A DNA stretch of 64,000 nt from Branchiostoma lanceolatum (Eukaryota > Chordata > Leptocardii > Amphioxiformes > Branchiostomatidae): positions 1,788,001 through 1,852,000 of the forward strand of contig NC_089731.1 in NCBI RefSeq assembly GCF_035083965.1, in the 5' to 3' direction. This document shows, one piece after another, positions 45,901 through 55,792 of the stretch. The position numbers and the translations under genes were made by a program. Position 1 is the first letter of the stretch. Each line of letters starts with the position of its first letter. A model generated the notes under the pieces. That model was not told where the DNA came from. It made no database searches and was given only the letters and a program-made list of their open reading frames with translations.

Positions 45901-48900
45901 GCACCTCCGCGATTGGACGTTACATCTGTGATGGACAGGCGAGATAAACTTTGTTAGTTAAAGTTAAAGTCCTCCCCGCACCATTACGATGCATAAGGCG
46001 GCGCCAATCTCCGTTTCATAGCCCTGGGGCCACTAGAAAACGTATGCAAGTCGCTACAGCTAGGGGACTAGTCCACTGGTAGTAATGTGTGTTTAATATA
46101 ACTTCCATACTTTTCCCCAAAATGCTGAGTGCTAAGCAGAGAAAGCAGTATGAACCATTTTTTAGAGTCTTTGGTTTAACCTGGCCGGGGTTCGAACTCA
46201 CGACGTATGCAAGGCGCTCTACCCACTAACTTTAACTTTTAACTTTAACAAAAATAGGGTGCGTACTTGGAAGACGACTCAGCTTCTTTTGGCGGGATTC
46301 TGCATCCTGCAGTTGCCACAGAGCGCCGCTAGCTGCCGCTGCTATATCAGGGTTCCCGCTTGACTTGAACCGTCGCAGCTGTGGAAAGACTGGCCGGATC
46401 TTCTCCTTGTTGCTTGGATGGAAGGCGAGTTGGGAGATGGCCCGGATCGCGTGGAGCTGCTCCTCTTCGTCTCCTTCAGTCATCAGTTGGAACAGAGGCG
46501 GGAGGACACCTTCCGCCACTAGCGCTAACTGTGAGCAGGAACGCATGTACAAAAATGGCTGGTAAACATACTTTTAAATATTACTTTTTGTTTTTATAGA
46601 AGACCTTTTTTCAGATAAAATAAACACAGTCTTCTATATTTGTGAAACTGATATGTTATGAAACAATGGATATGCCGTTTTCCTATTTTACAGCATATGT
46701 ACGGCTGGGATACGTTATAATTAGGTTCCGTAAAAAATGCGCCAATCATCTTATTGATATGACTGCAATGCAATGGCTGGCAATATAGGGGCGCAAACAA
46801 CGTTTGGGACCATGAGACGTATGGTGGGAGTTTAAGTACCATTCACAGCGTGTACCATTCAAGCTAATCCTCACAGAATCAAAAAGCTGCCACAACATGC
46901 CTAGAATGGAAATATAGATTTTCCTCATTACTTATGCAAATTAAGTCCCAATTTGCATAAGTTGCACTTCATAATGTACATCTCTCTTCAAGCTACCTGC
47001 ATATTAGATAACACGGAAATCTGTCGTTCCTTTGTTCAGTTATTCTCCTTGGAAGATTTTTACAAAAATGCCAATGCAGGGCATAACATACCAGGGGGGG
47101 CCCAAAATCGACATTGACCTTTTTTCTAGCAACACCTACCCACATACCAAATATCTTTAAAATCCATCCAGACGTTCTTGAGCTATGCTGAATACAAGCA
47201 TCCGGCCGGACACACACACGTACACACGCACTCACACAAACACGCACACAAACAAACACCCTCAAAACAATATCTCATTGAGATAAAAATATATTACCTT
47301 GTTATCGTCACCGGGAGTGTCGTTCACGGCCAGCCGTTCCACGCCCATGGCCAGCTCGGTGGCGCTGAAACCCCTGCACCGCTTAGCCTCATCATCAACG
47401 GCCCCCGTAAACACCTCGATGATTTTACGGATGACAGAGCGGTCCGCCATGATGCCCAGATTTTCCTCGTCTGAAGTAAGATGCAACGCCGTAAGATTTC
47501 ATCATATTTACCCTGAAGAGGCTAACGTTGTTAATTGATATCCTTAATGGGTGAAAGATTTTTGCTCGTGGACTGGGTGGAGTACGTGCAGCCACATCAG
47601 AATATCTAGGCAGATATTGGAAGGACGATTGTGACGCTTTTTGTCGGACCTTTTCATAATCTTATAATTACAGACGGTCCTTTTTTCCACATAAATTAAG
47701 GTGGCTTGTATATGAATACGGCTTCTTAGCGTATTGAAACTGACATACGTCCATGCGTTATGCTAGGGTCACATTTCCAGTCCGGGGCCCGGCCGGGCAG
47801 TCTTTGGGAACGAAAAGTATGATATAAAAGACAACAAATTAAAACACAAAACGTACCCAAAATATTCCATATCCCGGTGCGGATTTAGCGTATCCGTTAT
47901 AACTAACGGATACGCTAAATCCGCACCGGGATATGGAATATTTCCGGAGGAATCCCTGTACGTATACGCCGGGATACGAGGCCATTTCGTGCAGTGTAAG
48001 AGCATAGCTTGTGCAAATCTATTGACATACGCTTTGATTTCCGTTTCCGCAAACAGCCCGGCCGGGTCCCGGGTTGGAAATTTGACCCTAGACTAACTCA
48101 GCACTTACCAATTACATACGCCAGTGTTAAAGTAGTCTCAGTCTTGAACACATCACTGGCGGACTTTAGATACGGAATCAGACTCCCTATCGCGTTATTC
48201 TCGCTGAAGAACGGTCTGACGCTGGAGAACTTTGACATATTCAACATGATAGGCAGTGACTTGTTGACTATCTTATGATGGTTCTGCAAATACAAAAATT
48301 GTAAAGAGGGGTCATTGGCATTTTCTTTTTTCTCGATGATAGTACACAAGGCAGAACAACATGTCACTTGCATATAAAGCGTGCACATTAACAGATATCG
48401 GCATCAGTTTTAAATATTTTTATGGCTAACTAATCTACATCAATTTGCAAAACATGTCTGAATTTTGATTTCATTGATCTACTTAATCTGTATGAGTCAT
48501 TTGGAATTAAAACATGACCTCTGACCTGACAATACCAATAGCTAAGGATTGACACTTTTTTCTTTGCTGAGTGTTGTCATTTTTGCTTGTTGTAAAGAAT
48601 ACAAGACTGAACATTGCAAGCGAATGTTTTGCTTAATAGCCTAAGGGTACTAGTTAACCAAATAGGAGAGCTTATGCACTTGCCTCATCGGTTGTGTAAG
48701 TCTCCTTGACTTCCTGTAGGTCTTGAACCAGGATCGGAATGATCCCAGCCTTCCCTAGTTCCTCAGCAAACCGTTGACTACAGTCCGCGTAGCACTGGCA
48801 GCAGACGTATAGGCACTCCAGGTAGGGCCAGATGTCCTCCGAGAACCCGCCATGGTCCGTCCCTCGCAGCCACTGGATGTTGCCGGTGAAAACCTGCGCC

Positions 48901-49124
48901 GCACCGATGTCGGCCAGGTGGTCGCCCAGGACCAGCCTTTCAGGTTTCGTCTCGTGCGTAGAATAAGGACTACGGACTTTGGTCTCCAAAATCTTCTTGT
49001 TGTCGGTCACGGCTGACACGTCCCCGGTGCTGCTCTTAAGCGTGGCGATGGCCGCGGTCATTTCATTCACGACAGGTGCAAGGGATGCAGACACAGCCGA
49101 TGGCTCTTCCGGACGCAGAGCCAT
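42906..49124 (-). CDS. ARM-TIR-SAM protein, paralogue B
   Basis: Exons (minus order): 49124-48684, 48283-48109, 47470-47298, 46528-46267, 45925-45822, 45489-45330, 44723-44556, 44215-44104, 43618-43561, 43058-42906; same phases as A, 601 codons. ARM-like N-terminus (LVAEGVLPPLFQLMTEGDEE; HAIRAISQLAFHPSNKEKI), TIR with HVMLSYQWDNQ, YKVWMDIDGMGGSTLEAMA and SRKYKESANCRRECAYA, Glu at about 439. SAM-like end (WTQEDIRAWAEENKLEG; FYKSIEDDLGLRSI) with a longer basic tail than A (FVVKGSSTCQLI). Intron 1 appears to use a GC donor (GAG|GCAAGT). The exon 4 end is extended by about 5 codons next to a SINE insertion in intron 4. The open frame extends upstream of the chosen ATG, but MALRPEEP is the conserved start. 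Confidence 0.86.
43919..44073. mobile_element. Second copy of the 352-559 MITE, shortened
   Basis: Left end CTGTAATACGCGCC, right end with GCATTTACAG, GTTCGCGGTGG blocks inside; in intron 8 of gene B. The left end is diverged and shorter than in the first copy, and the right flank is TT rather than TA. Confidence 0.6.
45050..45325 (+). mobile_element. LINE 3' fragment with GATACA tail
   Basis: The plus strand encodes FPRTIVEWNSLPSSTVG and SFKERLQSDMQRLGVTDRSV with a stop, the C-terminus of a CR1/L2-like reverse transcriptase, then a short 3' UTR and ATAGATACAGATACAGATAC repeats abutting exon 6 of gene B. It is 5'-truncated. Confidence 0.8.
45955..46235 (-). mobile_element. tRNA-derived SINE (reverse), truncated at the A-box
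   Basis: Same family as at 7.6 and 34.4 kb, in intron 4 of gene B next to exon 4. The B-box (GGGGTTCGAACTC on the plus strand) is kept; the A-box side is shortened and followed by AACTTTAACTTT repeats. Confidence 0.85.
47761..48092. mobile_element. MITE copy with a second MITE nested inside
   Basis: Same ends as the element at 4041-4242 (TGCTAGGGTCACATTTCC ... GGAAATTTGACCCTAG), in intron 2 of gene B, ending 17 bp from exon 2. The palindromic CACTGCACGAAATGG element is nested at 47861-47996. Confidence 0.75.
47861..47996. mobile_element. Nested palindromic MITE, left arm truncated
   Basis: Keeps the central palindrome and full right arm of the 13999-14188 element but lacks roughly the outer 48 bp of the left arm. 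Its position inside another MITE shows that it inserted later. Confidence 0.8.
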
Positions 49125-49975
49125 GATTGGGTGGAGAAGAGCACACGTACGCTTCTGTTCGCTAAGACGTCCTTGATTCCAACCTACATTGTACAGAGCA
49201 AACAATGCTATTAGCGCGAACGCATAGGGTACTTGAAACGCCCTACTAGTACATACAGGAAGCTTGTTGAGTGACGAAATGTTGAGTGACGAAATGTTAA
49301 AATTCACCCATGAAAGAAAATTTAAAAAAAAACAACATTTCAGTACATAACAATATGTGGAATTACTAGGGCTGGTTGCGTGACGTCTGTACGGAATGCC
49401 GACATTCTTGTGATGTTTGAGGTTAGAAGTCCAAAATGTGTTTTTGTCGTTTGTTGCAAACAAGTCGGCCCACCTGGATGTCTTATCAGTTATTTGAGTG
49501 ACATGTGTGCAAGCAGCAGCATTTTTCACCATGGCGATAACCTCTTATGACTACCGCTTATACAGGTATGTGCGACACCAGTGGCATGTTATTGACCCAG
49601 TGGTGACACTTGAAGAAATCAGTGACCTTTAACTTTTCAAGGACTCTCCGTCGGCCTTGGTATATATAGCAATGGCTTGTTCACTTGTTTTCGTTACGAG
49701 TGCACCAAGAGTAGACAAATGTTCATCTCCCTACAAGTGGCTGTGTATCTTTTTGTTAGCAATTTTTTTGTAATTTTGGTATCACTGGTACTGTATGTGT
49801 TAGTGCTACAATATGAAATAAGCATCAGAAATTTTCAGTGTGTCCAGCAGAAATTTGTGAAACTTTTGCACAACTTGAGTTGGATCCGTAGAACTGTCCG
49901 CTGCGTAATGCAACATTTTCTGGACTATCAGATTGCTATCAGATTCCGCAGAAGAAATCTTTCGCTAGCCTCCGT

Positions 49976-50132
49976 TGCAGACTCCTTCCGGCTGTTTTCT
50001 TTTTCAAGTTACAGTTAAGTTTTACTATCAATTTTTTGTTCTAATTGCTGGCCAGCTATAAGAAAGAAAATGTAAACGTAAAACTGTAACTTGAAAAAGA
50101 AAACAGCCGGAAGGAGTCTGCAACGGAGGCTA
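49976..50132. mobile_element. Hairpin element, TAGCCT ends, 9-bp target duplication
   Basis: Arms of about 50 bp starting TAGCCTCCGTTGCAGACTCC, with a ~55-bp loop. Flanks ATCTTTCGC (49967-49975) and ATCGTTCGC (50133-50141) match at 8 of 9 positions. Confidence 0.85.
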
Positions 50133-50459
50133 ATCGTTCGCAAGGTTGTAGTTGTTTACATTCTGAAATTTGCATAATACTTGTTGGTCCATTTGGCGCT
50201 GGAAGAGTCCATTCTTGTATGCGGTGAATATATGTCAAAATTCAATTGTTGTGATTATGAAAAGGTCTATTTTTTGTGGATGTGGGGAGGGCAATGGGTG
50301 AAATATGTTGTATTTGTTCTCGCAAATAATGCCTTTCTAGTTCTTACCGCTATAATCGTCATTTCGGAAAAGGTAAGTTTCTTTCAAAGCACAGGATACT
50401 CGGTACTCCATAAAGAAAACAGGTTAGGCAACGTCTACAGTTTCGGGGCATCTGTGGAC

Positions 50460-50660
50460 AATGTCGATATATAAGATAGGGGAACTCGCGATCGAGGCTT
50501 AGTTTGACAACGTGAAATGTACATCAGGCAGTAGTAGAAGGCATCGGGAGCATATAATACACATGCCACACTTACCTGTCTGTAACGGTAACTCCCGTGA
50601 GGTAGTTACGCATTAAATAATGCCGAAAGCACTCTGATGGACAAACCTTTACCGCACATA
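50460..50660. repeat. Upstream module copy 3 (gene B)
   Basis: Core TGTAACGGTAACTCCCGT at 50581-50598. It is the closest relative of copy 5 (54181-54420) and carries the intact version of the sequence into which the Tc1-like element inserted there. Confidence 0.75.
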
Positions 50661-50744
50661 CCATCATTGTTATTCAATACTAGTATTCTTTGGTGGTACA
50701 CAGAACAATGACTGTAAGTTATCTTGGTAAACTGTTAAGCCCAG

Positions 50745-51080
50745 GCTAGCTAGGGGCTCAAAGCGTTCCAATATCAATATGTAATATAGTAGGACTCGAG
50801 ACTAAAGTTCGACAGCGAAAAACGTACATCGGATTGTGGGGATAGTCTGGGAACATATACATACACACGCCCAAGAAAAACAATTTTCAAGGGTTAAGGA
50901 AAATGAAAGTGACCACCTGCTATCACGGAGACTCCCGTAAAGTAATTGCGCATTAATGCCAATTGCACTCTGATTTTATGTACACTAGGTGGCAGAAAGG
51001 TTTAAGAACTAAATAGCAACCAACAGCATTCTAAAAGATAACCTTTACTTTTATGTATACACTGTAAAGGTATCAGACAA
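50745..51080. repeat. Upstream module copy 4 (gene B)
   Basis: Core diverged to TATCACGGAGACTCCCGT (50921-50938), followed by a CATTAATGCCAATTGCACTC block and a long shared right flank. Confidence 0.7.
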
Positions 51081-51329
51081 CCAACAATAAGACAGTGAGG
51101 CTGCAAAGAAGCTGGCATGAGAAGGTGTCACAGGCCACGTACACCGCTCAGAACAGGATTGTTATGGACAAAATCGCGTCCAGAGCGACTGCTGCTGTGT
51201 GTTGACAGTTGATGCATAGCAACTTCACCTTGTATAAACTAAAATGACCTCCAAGCAAACACCTTTGTTTGCAATATATGCATCGCCCCTGCACTCCCCT
51301 GTTCCCACGCAAAGCAGTTATGCACAAAC

Positions 51330-51700
51330 CACCCTCCAGAACAGGCCCGCTATCGCTCGGTTACCTCCCATAGCGGCCCTGCCCTTTTAAGCCTGTAAAA
51401 TCGCTTCTGGCGACATCACCACCAGAACAACTTTCAGCCAATCAGAGGGTTGGCTTAAGCTCATATAGAGCAAAAGCGCAAAAGACGCTGGGATGCTATT
51501 AAACAATCAGGTTACGTCTTACATCGCTACTCTGGGTTCAGAGCAAAAATAACGGCTGTTTGTGCCAAATAAGGCTAGCTCATTAATCATTCATGAGCAA
51601 CTGTCATAACGTCGCCAGAAGCAACTTTACAGGCTTGAAAGGGCAGGGCCGCTATGCGAGGTAACGTTACCGAGCGATAGCGGGCCTGTTCGGGAGGGTG
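51330..51700. mobile_element. hAT-like MITE, 8-bp target duplication
   Basis: 371 bp; ends CACCCTCC..GAACAGGCCCGC inverted at the right border. Perfect 8-bp duplications GCACAAAC at 51322-51329 and 51701-51708, the hAT hallmark. A second inner inverted block (CTTTTAAGCCTGTAAA / CTTTACAGGCTTGAAAG) extends the arms. No coding capacity. Confidence 0.88.
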
Positions 51701-52507
51701 GCACAAACCGGACGTATTTCGCGAACACTAATCAATGGGGATGGGTACGAACAGCTGATAGCTCCTCTCTTCTCTCTAGTGTGTGTATATCTCTTACCGC
51801 TTCATTCGTAACAAGACATCAGACATTGACACACATTCATGATTAAAACCATACATTTGAATATGACCATTTTAGCTGCTTACGCTATTATTAAACTTGA
51901 GGGAAAACTATCCCCAGCACTTGAGGACATCGACAATGTTGACAAAAAGCTTGTTCTGATCAAATGAGAGTCACTAACCTAATTCACTCATGAACTTAAC
52001 TTCGTTTGATGGCCCATGGAAGTTCGCTGTGCGTTTAGATTTGACCGATTGTTTGAGACGCGTTTGTAGCCGGTTTGAAGAAACACAGTATTTCCCCTGT
52101 CTACTTTCCCTCTCATTACTCCCGGACTGCCGTTTTTGTATTGTACAAAATAAAACAAGGTAGTTTAATTCACGCTGTTCCTCGCTCCTCCTGTCGGTAT
52201 GTATAGGTATTTCGACAGACACAGGATTTCCTAAATGTGGCCTGAATGTATGACACGACAGGAATTTCGAAACAGGCAAATTACTTTCAAAGCATAGGAT
52301 ACTTGGTATGCCAGAAGAGAGCTTGTGGGTGGTTGAGCGACATATCCATGGCCAGTATCTGGTGTATGTTAGATTGCACCGTACATACCATCATTGCTAT
52401 ACAGCATTCTTTGGTAATACATAGGACAACGACTGTAAGTTCATTTGGTAAACTGTTTAGGAAATCAGGCGAAAGCTAAGGGCTCAACTAAATCCAATGT
52501 CAATATA

Positions 52508-54178
52508 CAGCTGCATGCAAAATTATTCAACCCCCCTTGCATTTTGGACATTTTGGCAAATTGTGGAACTTTACAGTTGCATAATATTACTAAATCATAT
52601 AAGTGATGAACAGATATGTTATTACAGTCTGATACCACAGCAAAAGTTAAGATTTTTTTCATAGTCCATCCAAAATAGCAACTTTCACACAAATAGTATG
52701 TTGCAAAATTATTCAACCCCCTATGAGGGGTTGTCTTTAGTACTTAGTGCAGCACCCCTATTTATCTAAAAGCTGAATTCACTTGATGTAGACGTGAACG
52801 ATAGCTTGTCACAAGCTTCTGGCAGTGCTCTTTGGGAATTTCAGCTTATTTCTCGTAGGTAATGGTCTCCAGCTCAGCAATTTTCTGAGGTTTACGTACC
52901 GCAACTGCTGTCTTCAGATCCAACCAAAAATTCTCAACTGGGTTTAAGTCTGGAGACTGTTATGGGTACTCAAGAACCTTCCAGGTTCTTTTTCTGACCA
53001 AACATATGTGGATGTCTATGTGTGCTTGGGGTTATTGTCTTGCTGGAATGTCCAATGGCGCCCCAGCTTCAACTTTCTAACGGAATTGGTAACTTTCCTG
53101 GCCAGAATATCCTAGTACTGGTTTTATTTCATGATGCCTTCAACACGGTGGATATTCCCAGTGCCATTAGAAGCAAAACACCCCCAAAGAATCTCAGACC
53201 CATCACCATGCTTCACGGTAGGCAGGGTGTACCTCTCTGCGTATGCGTAGTCTTTCCTGTGCCAAACATACCTCTGACACGAAGGACCAAAGAGGACAAG
53301 TTTTTTTGTTTCGTCAGTCCATATAACAGTGTCCAAAAACTACTGTGGCATTAGTAGGTTGTTTTGAGCATACTGGAGGCAACTTTTCCTGGGGCATGGC
53401 TTCAGCAATGGTGTGGGTCTTGGGGTTCTGGCCTTGAGCCCTTCAGCATGAGGTGTGCAGCGCACTGTTTCCACTGAAACAACAGTTTCTCCTTCAGCCA
53501 AATTGTTTTTCAGGACTTTTACAGTAATCATATGGTTCTTGTCCACCTGTCTTCTAAGAAATATCACTGTGGCTGCTGAAATTTTGGCCAAGAATGTCGC
53601 CAGGTCCGTTAAGGAGTTGAAGCTGGGGCATCATTGGACATTCCAGCAAGACAATAACCCCAAGCACACATCGACATCCACATGTTTGGTCAGAAAAAGA
53701 ACCTGGAAGGTTCTTGAGTACCCATAACAGTCTCCAGACTTAAAATCAGTTCAGAATTTTGGGTTGGATCTATTGAAAGCTGTTGCCGTACGTAAACCTC
53801 AGAAAATTGCTAGCCGGAGACCATTGCCCACGAGAAATGGGCCGAAATTCCCAAAGAGCACTGCCAGAAGCTTGTGACAAGCTATCGTTCACGTCTACAT
53901 CAGGTGAATTCAGCTTTTAGATAAATAGGGGTGCTGCACTAAGTACTAAAGACAACCCCTCATAGGGGGTTGAATAATTTTGCAACATACTATTTGTGTG
54001 AAAGTTGCTATTTTGGATGGACTATGAAAAAAATCTTAACTTTTGCTGTGGTATCAGATTGTAATAACATATCTGTTCATCACTTATATGATTTAGTAAT
54101 ATCATGCAGTTGTAAAGTTCCTCAATTTGCCAAAATGTCCAAAAAGCAAGGGGGGTTGAATAATTTTGCATGTAGCTG
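52508..54178 (-). mobile_element. Tc1-like transposon with inverted-duplicated end
   Basis: Termini CAGCTGCATGCAAAATTATT and its inverse, flanked by TA (52506-52507, 54179-54180). A degenerate transposase runs on the minus strand from about 53591 leftward: an HTH-like start, then DTVIWTDETKKLVLFG and [13 protein letters not shown] with stops between. The right ~600 bp is a second, inverted copy of the transposase 3' third, so [18 protein letters not shown] also reads on the plus strand (about 53620-53700). The element cannot encode an intact enzyme. Confidence 0.9.
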
Positions 54179-54180
54179 TA

Positions 54181-54420
54181 TGTATAAGATAGTGGAACTC
54201 GTGATCGAGACTTAGTTCGACAACGTGAAATGTACATCAGGCTGTCCCAGATCGTGGTGGTAGAAGGCATCGGGAGCATATAATACACATGCCAGACTTA
54301 CCTGCTGTAACGGTAACTCCCGTGAGCTAGTTACGCATTAAATAATGTCAAATGTACTCTGATTTTATGTAGATTAGTAGGTAGAGTTTTAAGAACTAAA
54401 GATCAACCAACAGTATTCTG
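54181..54420. repeat. Upstream module copy 5
   Basis: Core TGTAACGGTAACTCCCGT at about 54306-54323. Its left edge is the right border of the Tc1-like insertion; the missing left part continues at 52440-52507. Confidence 0.75.
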
Positions 54421-55792
54421 TGTCTTTCAAAGATAGGACAGAAACACCGTAGTCAATTAGACATCACAAGTCACTCACCTCACACTGCCCAGAACAGGAT
54501 TCCTTTGAACAAAATAGCGACTGTTGTTGATGATGTACAGTGGAGGCATAGCAACACAACCAACAACTGTACACTAAACTGGTCTCAAGTAAACACACTT
54601 TGCCCCCTGCAGTGCCGTTCTGAGGCAAGTCAGCAATGCGCAAAGAAGGGGGCGTAGGTCATGAACATTGATCAGTGGGGTGGGTATCAACAGCTGTTCG
54701 TTTCTCCCTCCTCTCTGGAGTCTGCATATATTCTATCGCTTCATTCGTCACGTTTTGAACAAGGACTGTTTTTCAATTTATCTGGGGTTACTGTATGCTA
54801 TAAAGTCGCTGCGAAAGGCAAAACTGATCCATGCACTTGAGGACTTTAAGAATGCTGAATAAAAGGCTGTTTTGATTTTGTAAAATTGTTTGTGCTACAC
54901 AAATAGCAGAGTCACTAACTCAGTCAATCGATCGATGAAGCAAACTGGAGGACTGGGGAACTGTTTGCGGCAAGTCTGAGTGATTGTTTACGACGTGATT
55001 TTGATGCCGAAGAGTGACGTTTTAGAAGAGACCGCATATTCCCTTTTCTAGATTCCCTGCGGCTCCCATGTCCCCTAGACTTTTTATTTGTCATGAAAAA
55101 AAGGTCAATTGATAGACAATGATCCCATCGCACGTATTGAACAGAGAAGGAGTTTAATGAAATGCAGTGTGAGTTTATCAAACCTCAAGCTAATTATATT
55201 TATGTCTTATTCAAATCAAATAACACAAAAATCGTTTTCCTAGACGCACGTATATCTATTACACGATCTTGTGATATGAGTTTCCTTACCGGGACAAACT
55301 ATACATACGAGACGACAGGCTTGTAGTACAACAATCTTAATGTGGACATACTAAAAAAAGTGTTTCAAGGTGGCCACAGAGTAGGAAATGGAGGGTGCAG
55401 GGTTCGTCGCACTTCTACCTGTACTAACAAAAATGGAATTAGCACATCAATGCTTGCAAGTTAAGATAGTGACCGTAATTTCAAACCAGTTACGCTAACA
55501 AAAGAGCTACTCTGACTCCCTCCGGTCGTGACATGAAAACAGACAATATGCACAACATTATCTACATGTTTATTGCACTATTATTCAGAAATATGTATAA
55601 ATCTTACTGTACTATAAATATTGTTTTTGTCTTTGTCAGTAGGACTACCCCTTTGTATACGTAATAGCATCATGATAGCTGGGCAGCCCTGGTTGTGTGT
55701 CCTGAACAGACAAACTATTACGTAAATAACTCAGCACACTCGATTACATGATAGCATATCTTTGAAATTAACCTGGTATGTGTGTCATATGT

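Larger units (their letters stand above)
49125..55792. other. Intergenic between ARM-TIR genes B and C
   Basis: About 6.7 kb with the hairpin element (49976-50132), three upstream-module copies, a hAT-like MITE (51330-51700) and a Tc1-like element (52508-54178). 55190-55400 matches 63260-63480. No intact gene. A polyadenylation signal for gene C is at about 55569-55574 (minus strand AATAAA). Confidence 0.6.

Noticed and set aside
49125-49532. N-terminal extension of ARM-TIR gene B
   Set aside because: The frame is open upstream of MALRPEEP but the sequence is not conserved as protein in A or C; it is probably 5' UTR and flank.
51974-52279. 101-residue minus-strand frame upstream of gene B
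   Set aside because: No domain, no matching frame in the duplicated module copies, and it spans duplicated flank sequence.
53124-53591. Functional Tc1 transposase
   Set aside because: Frame is interrupted by stops and shifts and the 3' third is inversely duplicated; annotated as a relic.
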